A stretch of DNA of 64,000 nucleotides from Spirochaetales bacterium (GTDB taxonomy: Bacteria; Spirochaetota; Spirochaetia; SZUA-6; JAFGRV01). The stretch is taken from assembly GCA_016930085.1 (NCBI GenBank), contig JAFGHO010000018.1, forward strand, positions 62,001 to 126,000, read 5' to 3'. Positions within the stretch are counted from its first letter, which is position 1, and each line of letters begins with the position of its first letter. The notes under the pieces were generated by a model, which was not told the origin of the DNA, did no database searches, and saw only the letters and a list, made by a program, of their open reading frames with translations. Shown in pieces: positions 1 through 8,662 of this stretch. The position numbers and the translations under genes are program-made.

Positions 1-358
1 GACCCAGAATGAGATTATCATCAAATTTCTCAATTTTGACGTTTATTCCTTTTTTTTCCGATTTTCTTATCTTGTTGCGTACATTTGTATGGATCTGACC
101 GGAAAACCAATCTTCGTATGTTGAGATCGGCAGGGCTGCTATATTGTCCGGTTCTCTATAATACAGATATTTCGGTTCCGTTTCTTCTATATTCTGGACG
201 ACCGTCAAAATATCCGCCTTCAATTTCCTTTTTTTAATCTCTTCCATTATTTCAGCAGGATCTTTGACAGGGAATATCCACTCATCTCTAACAGAAATTT
301 TTCTAATTAATTTCCCCTTGCTTTCGAAGCATAATTGTCTGATATCAGCATATTTCAT
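1..358 (-). CDS. FemAB/GNAT-fold protein, 3' end cut by window
   Basis: An open frame starts at an ATG at 358 and runs off the left edge, giving 119 N-terminal residues with no stop. Near the visible end is a motif of the form N-x-R-N-K-I-R-K-S-E-K-K-G, typical of the GNAT-fold FemAB family, which transfers aminoacyl or acyl groups in cell-wall and exopolysaccharide pathways. The more complete protein at 10439-11482 carries the same type of motif (R-R-N-I-V-K-A-E-K). It sits on the same strand as the flippase and GT2 genes next to it, so a role in surface glycan or glycolipid modification is likely but inferred. The catalytic domain lies mostly outside the window, so the substrate cannot be judged. 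Confidence 0.6.
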   Translation of the reverse strand, partial: MKYADIRQLCFESKGKLIRKISVRDEWIFPVKDPAEIMEEIKKRKLKADILTVVQNIEETEPKYLYYREPDNIAALPISTYEDWFSGQIHTNVRNKIRKSEKKGINVKIEKFDDNLILG

Positions 359-519
359 AGATGACAACCTTTACTATTTTTTATTGTTTATACCATGTAT
401 GCCAAAAATACCCAAGAAAATAAAATACCATTACCGTTGTCTGTAAAATGATGTTAACTTTATTTTAAAACGTAACCCTTTCCAACTCAATCCCTCATCA
501 TTCAACTTTTTAAAAAAGT

Positions 520-2031
520 CTATTTATTATCGATCATTTTCAGAAAATGCGACATAACCTGCCTGAACGGTTGTACTCCCCGAAAGAATATGATCAATGT
601 TAAAACATACACTCCGATAAATACCGGTAATGTGTACAATATATTAATGAGAGGATTTGAGGAGGAAAAGACAAAATTAAGCAATATAAAACATATTACC
701 GCGGCGATTGCTGAACAGACAAAATATTTCCAGATAGTTTTGATTATCATAGAAACTTTCAAGCCTATTTCTTGGCCCGCATAATGCATTCCCGGAAAAA
801 CCAGTATATAGATGACAATGATATATGCAACCGCGACCCCCATCACGCCAAAAAACAACCCGATAATATACGAAGCAATATTCAAGATTGAATCAAGGAT
901 ACCCCAGCGGAACCATTTGTCCGGTCTTCCCAGAGAAACAAAAAGCCAACCCTGGGTTCCATATAAAATCTGCATTGCGGCGCCAACAGCCAGAACAGAG
1001 AGAATTTCTCCCGTTTTAAACCACTGTTCGCCTATGATCATTCTGATAATATCTGTGCTTTCTATACTCAGGTAAAAACAAAACGGTGTCGTGAGTATGC
1101 ATATTGTTTCTATGGCGTTCAGGAAATAACGTATAAAACGCTGGTGGTCATCCTGCAGCTTGCTTAACGTAACGACAGCTACATTCTGCAAAGGGAATAT
1201 CAACTGATTCAACGGCATGAGAAAAAGACTGTATGCTTTACTGTATAATCCCAACTCATGGGCGCCGAATTTCCACCCGATCAGGGTTTTGTCGATATTT
1301 TTCGAAAAATATTTCATAAAATAATAGCCGCTTAAATTCGCACCGAATAATAAAAACGATCTCACACTGGTTTTTCTCGACGGCCTTGACGGAACCCATT
1401 TACTTACAATGCAGATGGCGACAAGATAGAAAAAACTATACAGCAGAAATCGAATCACAATAGCCCAGTAGCCGAATTCCAATATTGCGGCTATTATCGC
1501 GATGACTGAACTGAGAAATGTTGCTACTATTTCTACGACAGCCACCCTTTTAAAAAACATCCCACGTTTCAGCAAAGCCTGGTGCTGGATCGACAGACAG
1601 AGGAAAATAAAATTTGTTGAAAAGATAACGGCTATCATCGTAAGCTTGGGTTCTTTATAAAGCAATGAAATAACCGGTGCAAATACGATTGTTAATACCG
1701 CAAATCCAAATCCGAATAATGTATTAATCCAGAATAAATTACTTACCTGTTGATGAGTGATATCCTTTTTTTGAATTGTCGCATCACTCAATCCCATATC
1801 CTGAAAAACCATAAAAAACCCTGTCAGCGACGTCACCATGGCAATCAAACCAAAATCTTCGGGAGCCAATATTCGCGAGAGGATTATTGTCCCCCCCATC
1901 TGAACAAGATATACGATAAAACGGGATATAACCGTTATACCGCCTCCTTTGATGGCCTTTTTGTTTAAACCGTCCTGCAGATGATCGGCATTAAAATAAT
2001 GGCTGTATCTGGATTGTCCGCTACTGTTCAT
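520..2031 (-). CDS. Wzx-type polysaccharide flippase (MOP superfamily)
   Basis: This 503-residue protein has about 12-14 hydrophobic segments from residue 30 to the C-terminus, the length and layout of Wzx/RfbX polysaccharide transporters. The N-terminal stretch with G-G-T-I-I-L-S-R-I-L-A-P-E-D-F-G-L is characteristic: a Gly-rich first helix followed by the L-x-P-x-x-F/Y-G motif. Such proteins flip undecaprenyl-linked sugar repeat units across the inner membrane. It starts at ATG 2031 and is followed upstream by a GT2 gene on the same strand. A Wzz-type protein (19987-21183) and an initiating sugar transferase (23069-24340) elsewhere in the locus fit a Wzx/Wzy-dependent pathway, although no Wzy was recognised here. 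The family call is firm; the sugar is unknown. Confidence 0.9.
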   Translation of the reverse strand: MNSSGQSRYSHYFNADHLQDGLNKKAIKGGGITVISRFIVYLVQMGGTIILSRILAPEDFGLIAMVTSLTGFFMVFQDMGLSDATIQKKDITHQQVSNLFWINTLFGFGFAVLTIVFAPVISLLYKEPKLTMIAVIFSTNFIFLCLSIQHQALLKRGMFFKRVAVVEIVATFLSSVIAIIAAILEFGYWAIVIRFLLYSFFYLVAICIVSKWVPSRPSRKTSVRSFLLFGANLSGYYFMKYFSKNIDKTLIGWKFGAHELGLYSKAYSLFLMPLNQLIFPLQNVAVVTLSKLQDDHQRFIRYFLNAIETICILTTPFCFYLSIESTDIIRMIIGEQWFKTGEILSVLAVGAAMQILYGTQGWLFVSLGRPDKWFRWGILDSILNIASYIIGLFFGVMGVAVAYIIVIYILVFPGMHYAGQEIGLKVSMIIKTIWKYFVCSAIAAVICFILLNFVFSSSNPLINILYTLPVFIGVYVLTLIIFFRGVQPFRQVMSHFLKMIDNK

Positions 2032-2142
2032 ATTGTATCACTTTCATAATCTGCTTAATTCACCATCCGGGGTTTGGACCGAAATATCTATAAGCAAGGA
2101 ATCGCGATTCTAAAACAGCCTCAATTATATATCAAATACTAT

Positions 2143-3051
2143 TCAGAAATCACGCTTAATATCTTTGATAATTCCAAGAATTGCAAGACATCTGCTGAAG
2201 TGATCTGTTATTTTAATCAGATACCTGACAAGCAGATGAACACTAATAAAAAATAAAAAGGGTAACATTAGTATATAAAGGATAATTGCCGTCATCGATT
2301 TCAACAATATCTTTATTTTCTGAAACCGTGTCGTTTCTTTTTTATTATTGGTAAATGAAAGTACTCCTCGTAAATACGCGCGTTTGAAAAAATATCGTAA
2401 CGTCATTCTATCCGAAGGAACATACTCATAAACGATCGCTTCATCACACCATAGGAACGTGAAATTTTCCGCGGCAAGCCGCCTGAAAAAATCAACGTCT
2501 TCCCCGCCTTCACCGAGTTCCCTGTTGAAATAATGAGCAGCGTCATCGAAGATCTCCCTTTTAATGATGACGTTTCCGGTTCGTGTATCTTTCCAATGAA
2601 TAAACGTCCCTGTTTCATGTCGGGGTCTCTCGAAAATTTTGCCATTCCCCATCCACAATGGCGGTTTTTTTTCAAATTCAGGAAGAACCGGGCCGAGTAC
2701 CGCTACGACATCGAACCGCTTGATCGCGTTATAATGATTGCACAGCCAGGTATCGATCGGTATCTCATCATCATCGATGAACGCACAATAATCTCCGCTC
2801 GCATTCTGAATCGCGGTATTTCGTGCCAGGGCAATATTTTTCTCCGGGACATTGAAATATTCTATAGCAAGCCTGTCCCCCGTACTGTATTTTTTAACGA
2901 TTTCCATACCCCTACGGGCGCCGTCATTATCAACGACAACCGTGGAAAATGTAAATTGCGCTTCCGTCTTCTGACATAATAGTTTTTCAAGCAGTCGATC
3001 GAGCAGCTGCGGTCTTTTATACGTGCATATACATACGGTAATATGATCCAT
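2143..3051 (-). CDS. Family 2 glycosyltransferase
   Basis: This 302-residue protein opens with V-C-I-C-T-Y-K-R-P, the first strand of a GT-A fold. It then shows F-I-D-D-D-E near residue 95, the metal-binding DXD-type motif, and G-G-E-D-V-D-F-F near residue 182, the acceptor-side E-D motif. About residues 245-285 hold a hydrophobic stretch (I-I-L-Y-I-L-M-L-P-F-L-F-F-I-S) that could anchor it to the inner membrane. It would add a sugar to a growing lipid-linked glycan on the cytoplasmic side. Donor and acceptor cannot be read from sequence. It lies upstream of, and on the same strand as, the flippase gene, with a 111-base gap. Confidence 0.9.
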   Translation of the reverse strand: MDHITVCICTYKRPQLLDRLLEKLLCQKTEAQFTFSTVVVDNDGARRGMEIVKKYSTGDRLAIEYFNVPEKNIALARNTAIQNASGDYCAFIDDDEIPIDTWLCNHYNAIKRFDVVAVLGPVLPEFEKKPPLWMGNGKIFERPRHETGTFIHWKDTRTGNVIIKREIFDDAAHYFNRELGEGGEDVDFFRRLAAENFTFLWCDEAIVYEYVPSDRMTLRYFFKRAYLRGVLSFTNNKKETTRFQKIKILLKSMTAIILYILMLPFLFFISVHLLVRYLIKITDHFSRCLAILGIIKDIKRDF

Positions 3052-3368
3052 GGAAAGTAGTATAGCACATATCGGTGGTCATGAATATATATCACCTGTA
3101 TTCATCACAAACTGCTTTTAATTCCGGTTTCATCACGCATATACCAATGAAGCCGCATCAACATGTATCCGCCACATACATAAAAATCACATCTTTCCAC
3201 ATTCATCAAATATTAAGTGAAATCACTATTGACAGACATTACGACCTTGTATAATTTGATGAGTGAAACGATGAGAACCTGTATCGATAATGTCAGTCAT
3301 TTATAGGAATAATCTTACCAATTCATGATTACATTCAGGGAAAAGAACCGGACGGGAGTATACGGCAC

Positions 3369-4439
3369 GTGAAGAAGATATTACTCATATCAAACAAACT
3401 CATGCATTACAGGGTAAGCGTCTATAATTATTTTTATGATAATTTCAGGAAAAACGGGTATGAGTTCATCGTTCGGGCGGATATGCTTCAGAAGGAGAAT
3501 ACCCACCCGATTAAATTTGATTTCGCGGAAATACCATTTAAATTTCATCTGTACAGAAAAGAAATAAACAGAATAAAACCCGATTTCGTCATTTTCTTTC
3601 TGCATCTGAGGGATCTGATCATTTTCCCGCTTATTTATTGGCTGAAATCCAGGCATATTACCGTTATATTCTGGACAAAAGGGAAAAATCTGGATAATCC
3701 CGACTCTTTCATCGTCAACACCCTTTATTACCACACCCATAATCAGGTCGACGGTATTATCCTTTATTCGAAAAAAGAACTCGATTTTATTAAGCCCAAA
3801 AACCATCATAAAGTCACGTTCGCCAACAATACGATCAATTTTGCCGATTTTCCCGATATAACGGAATCGAAAGAAACGATAAAAAAAGAATTGCATATCC
3901 CGTTCAAAAAGGTCGCTCTCTTTGTCGGAAGAATGGAAATCAACAAAGGCAGGAAACGGGCCGATCATGCGATACGGATATTCAATACCCTGACCAATCC
4001 CGATTACGGACTCGTGCTCGTCGGTTCCGGTTTTAACGATGAAATGAAATCCATGATAAACAAAAAAAACACGATGTATCTGGGAGAAATCCATGATCCG
4101 GGTCATTATAAAATAAGTAAAATATTCAAAATGTCGGATGTTTTTATCATCCCCGGACATGTCGGGCTCGGATTAAACCAGGCGTTTTATTGGGGATTAC
4201 CGGTGATCACGGAAGAAGGGAAACAGCCGCCGGAAATACATTATCTTGTTGATGGAAGAAACGGTTTTATGGTAAAAGAAAACGATATCGCGGCGTTGAA
4301 GGAAAAACTGTTATATCTTCTTGAGAATGATCATATCAGGGCGGAATTCGGTAAAAAGGCGAGGGCGGATATTATAAAGAATGCTTCCATCGAAAACATG
4401 TTCAACGGTTTTCTGGAAAATATCAAATTAAAGAGATGA
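3369..4439 (+). CDS. Family 4-type glycosyltransferase (GT-B fold)
   Basis: The 356-residue protein begins with I-L-L-I-S-N-K at a GTG codon (3369) preceded by GGGAG about 11 bases upstream. The C-terminal half carries V-A-L-F-V-G-R-M-E-I-N-K-G near residues 178-190 (start of the donor-binding domain), then I-I-P-G-H-V-G-L-G and an E-E-G-K-Q-P-P-E segment near 260-285 where GT4 enzymes bind the nucleotide sugar. It would transfer a sugar from a nucleotide donor with retention. The stop overlaps the ATG of the next gene (ATGA at 4436-4439), so the two are translationally coupled. This pairing suggests, but does not prove, that its donor is the uronic acid made by that dehydrogenase. Confidence 0.88.
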   Translation: MKKILLISNKLMHYRVSVYNYFYDNFRKNGYEFIVRADMLQKENTHPIKFDFAEIPFKFHLYRKEINRIKPDFVIFFLHLRDLIIFPLIYWLKSRHITVIFWTKGKNLDNPDSFIVNTLYYHTHNQVDGIILYSKKELDFIKPKNHHKVTFANNTINFADFPDITESKETIKKELHIPFKKVALFVGRMEINKGRKRADHAIRIFNTLTNPDYGLVLVGSGFNDEMKSMINKKNTMYLGEIHDPGHYKISKIFKMSDVFIIPGHVGLGLNQAFYWGLPVITEEGKQPPEIHYLVDGRNGFMVKENDIAALKEKLLYLLENDHIRAEFGKKARADIIKNASIENMFNGFLENIKLKR

Positions 4440-5761
4440 AAAGTATGACTATAAGTATTTTTGGTCTTGGGTATGTCGGATGTGTATCCGGCGCCTGTCT
4501 GGCGGATTTGGGACATACGGTTATCGGTGTCGATATCAATGAAACAAAAGTCACAATGATCAATGAGGGCAAAAGCCCCATTATTGAAGAAGATATCGAT
4601 ACATTGATCGAAAAAGTGGTGTCCTCAGGCGCGTTGAGCGCGTCAACGAATACCGTATCCGCCGTTGAGAAGAGTGATGTTGCTATCGTCTGTGTCGGTA
4701 CGCCTTCGAGAAAAAACGGCAGCCTCGAGTTCAGGGCGGTGATGAATGTCAGTCACCAGATCGGCGAAGCACTGAGAGAGATATCAAAATATTTCGTCGT
4801 CATCGTAAGAAGTACCGTCCTTCCCGGTACCGTGGAAAATATCGTCATACCCGCTCTGGAAAAATCATCGGGTAAAAAAGCAGGAACCGATTTCGGTGTT
4901 TGTATGAACCCGGAGTTTCTGAGAGAGGGAACGAGCGTCTATGACTTCTACAACCCGCCGAAGAATGTAATCGGGGAATTCGATTCACGAAGCGGTGATG
5001 TTGTCGAAAACATATACGGAAAAATTCAGGTAAAAACATTCAGGGTCCCCATAAAAATAGCGGAAATGGTCAAATATTGCGACAATACCTTTCATGCCTT
5101 AAAGATCGCGTATGCAAATGAGATAGGGAACATCTGTAAAGAGTTTGAAATCGACAGTCATAAAGTCATGGATATATTCTGTTCGGACACGAAACTCAAT
5201 ATCGCCCCCACCTATCTGAAACCCGGATTCGCTTTCGGCGGATCATGCCTGCCGAAGGACCTGAGGGCGCTGACCTACGAATCGAAATTGCTCGATCTGG
5301 AAACACCGGTGCTGAACTCCATATTATCCAGTAATAAAAGGCAGATTACAAAAACAGTAAACAAATTGCTGGAATATAAAGGGAAAGTGATCGGTTTTCT
5401 AGGATTGAGTTTTAAAAGCGGGACGGATGATCTGCGGGAAAGTCCCATCGTCGAGGTCATTGAAACGGTTATAGGTAAAGGTCTTACGGTCAAAATATAT
5501 GACAAAAATGTCTCCATCGCCCGCCTGATAGGCGCAAACAAGCAATATATCGAAGAAGAAATTCCGCATATATCATCGCTTATGGAAGAAAAAATAGAGG
5601 ATCTCATACGGGATGCCGATGTACTGGTGATAGCAAATAAATCCGAAGAATTTAAAAATGTTGTACGGAAAGCCGGAAAGCCCAAAGTCATCATCGATCT
5701 TGTAAGGATTGTCGAGGATACATCCGAAATAAAAGCCGATTACTACGGAATATGCTGGTAA
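4436..5761 (+). CDS. AlgD-like GDP-mannose/UDP-sugar 6-dehydrogenase
   Basis: This 441-residue enzyme oxidises the C6 alcohol of a nucleotide sugar to a uronic acid with two NAD+. It has an N-terminal Rossmann motif (G-L-G-Y-V-G), the central helix region with E-F-L-R-E-G near residue 161, and the catalytic motif G-G-S-C-L-P-K-D with Cys at residue 271. Counted from the Met at residue 4 this is Cys268, the number of the nucleophile in Pseudomonas AlgD. The C-terminal domain has G-L-S-F-K-S-G-T-D-D-L-R-E-S-P and the protein ends in G-I-C-W like AlgD. The match is closer to GDP-mannose dehydrogenase than to Ugd or WbpA as I recall them. It is coupled to the GT4 gene upstream. If it acts on GDP-mannose, another gene outside the window must make UDP-GlcNAcA for the cassettes below. 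Confidence 0.88.
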   Translation: MKSMTISIFGLGYVGCVSGACLADLGHTVIGVDINETKVTMINEGKSPIIEEDIDTLIEKVVSSGALSASTNTVSAVEKSDVAIVCVGTPSRKNGSLEFRAVMNVSHQIGEALREISKYFVVIVRSTVLPGTVENIVIPALEKSSGKKAGTDFGVCMNPEFLREGTSVYDFYNPPKNVIGEFDSRSGDVVENIYGKIQVKTFRVPIKIAEMVKYCDNTFHALKIAYANEIGNICKEFEIDSHKVMDIFCSDTKLNIAPTYLKPGFAFGGSCLPKDLRALTYESKLLDLETPVLNSILSSNKRQITKTVNKLLEYKGKVIGFLGLSFKSGTDDLRESPIVEVIETVIGKGLTVKIYDKNVSIARLIGANKQYIEEEIPHISSLMEEKIEDLIRDADVLVIANKSEEFKNVVRKAGKPKVIIDLVRIVEDTSEIKADYYGICW

Positions 5762-5801
5762 CGACGGCCGTGTGACAATCTCGATGACACCGATAGTACC
5801 G

Positions 5802-6920
5802 TTACCGGTATACTGAATGCAGTACATCACAGACACATTCAATCTGTTCCGCCTTTATTTCCGGCCACAATGGCAGACTGAGAATACGTTGAGAAAGCCT
5901 TTCTGAGACAGGAAAATCACCCTTTTTATACTGCCTGTATCGATAGGCGGGCTGCAAATGGAGGGGGATCGGATAATGAATACCGCAGGAGATACCGGCT
6001 TCAGAGAGTTTTTGCTTTATCTCATCCCGATTTTCTATCTGTATGACGAATAAATGCCAGACGTGCTCCGCCTGAGGCGCGACATAAGGGAGCGTGATGT
6101 TCCCGTTATTTCCAAGCAGCTTCACATACATCGCCGCTTTTTCCCGTCTGATATTTGTCCAATCAGCAAGATGCCGTAATTTGATCGACAGGATCCCCGC
6201 CTGGATCGTATCGAGTCTGTTGTTGAATCCTTCGATAAAATGCTCGTACTTTGATTTCCAGCGGCCGTGATCGACCAGCATCTTGCAGCGTTTGTATAAT
6301 TCGGCATCATTGGTGACAATCGCCCCGGCATCGCCGAAGGCGCCGAGGTTTTTACCCGGATAAAAGGAAAATGTCGCCGCGTCCCCGTAAGAGCCCGGTT
6401 TTCGTCCCCCCAATGCCGCGCCATGCGCCTGTGCCGCATCTTCAATGACAAAAAGACCGTACCGTTCCGCAACGGCGCATATTTCCGGCATATTCGCCAT
6501 CTGTCCGTAGAGGTGAACGGGAATGACCGCTTTGATCCGTTTATTTCTGTTTCGTTCGCAATATGCTTCGAGTTTCGCCGGATCGATCGTTGCCGTACGT
6601 TCATCGACATCGATAAACCCGACCTCGGCGCCCATGCCGGTGACCGCTTCTGCGGTCGCGATAAAGGTGTTGACGGGAACCAGGACCGTCTCCCCGCGCT
6701 CGACACCAAGGGCTATCAGGGTATTCCTGATCGCGTCCGTCCCGTTCGAACACCCGACGGCGTAACCGGTCCCGCAGAATCCTGCGAAACTTTCTTCAAA
6801 GGCTTCGACTTCCCTGCCCCCGATATACTGCGAGTTGTCGATAAGTGACGTTATTTTTTCCATAATCTCGGGATAGATCGCATCGATGCTTTCCCGCAGA
6901 TTCATAAAAGGAACCTTCAT
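5802..6920 (-). CDS. DegT/DnrJ/EryC1 sugar aminotransferase (cassette 1)
   Basis: A PLP-dependent aminotransferase that installs an amino group on a keto nucleotide sugar. I start it at ATG 6920 (M-K-V-P-F-M-N-L-R-E), which has GAGGGAG about 9 bases upstream, rather than at the ATG 27 bases earlier that lies inside the previous gene; this gives 372 residues. The Schiff-base lysine is in S-F-Y-P-G-K-N-L-G-A-F-G (Lys190). Other family marks are G-C-S-N-G-T-D-A, V-I-E-D-A-A-Q-A-H-G and G-I-H-Y-P-I-P-L-H. It is the last gene of an oxidoreductase/acetyltransferase/aminotransferase operon, with 4 bases between it and the acetyltransferase. By analogy with WbpE/WlbC it would make a 3-amino sugar. 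Its paralogue is at 12910-14028. Confidence 0.9.
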   Translation of the reverse strand: MKVPFMNLRESIDAIYPEIMEKITSLIDNSQYIGGREVEAFEESFAGFCGTGYAVGCSNGTDAIRNTLIALGVERGETVLVPVNTFIATAEAVTGMGAEVGFIDVDERTATIDPAKLEAYCERNRNKRIKAVIPVHLYGQMANMPEICAVAERYGLFVIEDAAQAHGAALGGRKPGSYGDAATFSFYPGKNLGAFGDAGAIVTNDAELYKRCKMLVDHGRWKSKYEHFIEGFNNRLDTIQAGILSIKLRHLADWTNIRREKAAMYVKLLGNNGNITLPYVAPQAEHVWHLFVIQIENRDEIKQKLSEAGISCGIHYPIPLHLQPAYRYRQYKKGDFPVSERLSQRILSLPLWPEIKAEQIECVCDVLHSVYR

Positions 6921-6924
6921 GACA

Positions 6925-7551
6925 TCATTCTCCCTCTTCAATTTCATATTCCCCGATATTACGGATATGAGATATGCTGCGGGCCGGGTTCCCGGCTACG
7001 ACCGATCCCTCCTCAACGTCTTTTGTCACAACGGCCCCCGCACCGACAAGTGCGTGTCTGCCGATCGTCCTGCCGGGCAGCACCGTCACATTCGCTCCGA
7101 TTTTCGCGTGCTCGCAAATGACGGGTCCGGCGAGGGTTTGTTTGACATTTCTGCTTCGGGGATACTTCGCGTTCGTCAGGACGACATTGGGACCCAGCCA
7201 GCAATCGGTCTTCAATACGGAATATTCGGGGACAAAGACCTGGGAATGTATGCGAACGCCGTCTTCGATCCTGATGTGATGCTCGATGCAGGAAAGGCTT
7301 CCGATACTGACATTGTCGCCGATCGTATTCGACTCCCGGATCGTGACATGGTGGCCCGTGTTCAGGTTATCTCCAATATTATTGCCCGCGTAAATAACCG
7401 TGTGGCTTCTGATTACGGCGTTGTCGCCGATAACCGTCTCCAGTTCCCCCTCCGCCTTTCCGGCCGGCGGGACACCGATAACACAGAACTCGCCGATGCT
7501 CGCGTTCTTGCCGATAGTGACATTTCCGTAAACGACCGCCGATTCTTTCAT
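6925..7551 (-). CDS. Left-handed beta-helix N-acetyltransferase (cassette 1)
   Basis: A 208-residue protein made almost wholly of hexapeptide repeats (for example I-G-K-N-A-S, I-G-D-N-A-V, I-G-D-N-V-S, I-G-A-N-V-T), followed by G-A-G-A-V-V-T-K-D-V and G-N-P-A-R, the usual end of the WbpD/PglD-type acetyltransferase helix. It would acetylate the amino sugar made by the neighbouring aminotransferase, using acetyl-CoA. The frame stays open to 7764, but that part lies within the preceding gene and does not look like this family, so I start at ATG 7551 (M-K-E-S-A-V-V-Y-G-N). The previous gene stops at 7553, so the two overlap or abut. Its paralogue is at 14025-14510. Confidence 0.88.
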   Translation of the reverse strand: MKESAVVYGNVTIGKNASIGEFCVIGVPPAGKAEGELETVIGDNAVIRSHTVIYAGNNIGDNLNTGHHVTIRESNTIGDNVSIGSLSCIEHHIRIEDGVRIHSQVFVPEYSVLKTDCWLGPNVVLTNAKYPRSRNVKQTLAGPVICEHAKIGANVTVLPGRTIGRHALVGAGAVVTKDVEEGSVVAGNPARSISHIRNIGEYEIEEGE

Positions 7552-7552
7552 T

Positions 7553-8617
7553 CTATTTCCCCAATCGTGATTTTTTGGGCACGAACCGAAGATTGACTTC
7601 CCTTTCGGTTTCAGCCGATTCATAGATCGCGTTGATGAGTTCAAGGGATTTTCGACCTTCAATGCCGTCGACGAGGGCCCGCCTGTTGTTGATAATGCAG
7701 TCGATAACGTTTTCCAGATAACGTTTATGACCGAATCCGTATACATTCGGCGGATTTTCCGCATAATCGGTCAACACCTTTTTTTTCTCTTCTTCACTCT
7801 GATCTTCGAATTCCCAGGTAATCATTTTATTGACGGCGAATCCCCCAATGACGACCGTCCCCTTTTCTCCAAGGATCGAAATCGAGCCTTCGAGATCGAG
7901 GGGGCGCGTGGCCGTCGTGGCTTCGATAATACCCAGCGCGCCGTTTCTGAATTTGATAATCGCGGCGGCGGTATCTTCGACTTCGATATCGGTAAGGTAA
8001 TTCATGGTTTTCCCCATTACCGAGACCGGTTCTCCGAGCATCCACTCCAGAAGATCGATATGGTGGGAAGCCTGGTTCGCGAGAACGCCGCCGTCCAGTT
8101 TCCATGTGCCGCGCCATTGATCCATATTGTAATAACTTTGTTTTCTCATCCACCGGACCCGGATCGTTCCCAGGAATATCCTGCCGAATTTCCCCTCTTC
8201 CACCGCCTCCCTGAGTTTGGCGACCGGCAGATTGTATCTGTTCTGTTTGACGACGAACAACCTGCACCCGTATTCATCGCAGATCCGGATCATCTCATCG
8301 GCGTCGTCGAGCTGTAATGCCATCGGTTTCTCGCAGACAATATGCTTGTGATATTTCCTGACAATATCAATGGTATGTGTATGGTGGAAGCCGCTTGGCG
8401 TCAATATCGTCACCGCATCGACAGCTTCTTTTTGAAGCATCTCGTCATACGAGAGGTAATATGGAATATTGCCGCAATATTCGGCGGCCTGGACCGCCCT
8501 CTTTTTCTGACTGTCGCACACCGCGACCAGTTCCGCTTCCTTGATATCGATGAGTGCGTCAAAATGTCTTTTCGAAATCCTGCCGCATCCGACAACAGCA
8601 AACCTGATTTTATCCAT
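7553..8617 (-). CDS. Gfo/Idh/MocA oxidoreductase, WbpB/WlbA-like (cassette 1)
   Basis: The 354-residue protein has an N-terminal NAD-binding G-C-G-R-I-S-K-R-H motif and the family signature C-E-K-P-M-A-L near residue 97. A segment around 163-185 with Y-Y-N-M-D-Q-W-R-G-T-W-K-L-D-G-G and then H-H-I-D-L-L-E-W resembles WlbA/WbpB enzymes, which oxidise C3 of UDP-GlcNAcA and recycle NADH with 2-oxoglutarate. It is first in an operon with an acetyltransferase and an aminotransferase, the gene set that makes 2,3-diacetamido-2,3-dideoxy uronic acids. The substrate is inferred from this context. It begins at ATG 8617. A second, more divergent homologue with the same neighbours is at 14514-15521. Confidence 0.88.
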   Translation of the reverse strand: MDKIRFAVVGCGRISKRHFDALIDIKEAELVAVCDSQKKRAVQAAEYCGNIPYYLSYDEMLQKEAVDAVTILTPSGFHHTHTIDIVRKYHKHIVCEKPMALQLDDADEMIRICDEYGCRLFVVKQNRYNLPVAKLREAVEEGKFGRIFLGTIRVRWMRKQSYYNMDQWRGTWKLDGGVLANQASHHIDLLEWMLGEPVSVMGKTMNYLTDIEVEDTAAAIIKFRNGALGIIEATTATRPLDLEGSISILGEKGTVVIGGFAVNKMITWEFEDQSEEEKKKVLTDYAENPPNVYGFGHKRYLENVIDCIINNRRALVDGIEGRKSLELINAIYESAETEREVNLRFVPKKSRLGK

Positions 8618-8662
8618 GACTGTTACCTCTTGCTAATGATCCAACCGCCGTTTCCGGTCAAT

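Noticed and set aside
3390-4160. 256-residue open frame on the minus strand
   Set aside because: It is antisense to the GT4 gene and has the low-information composition of a shadow frame.
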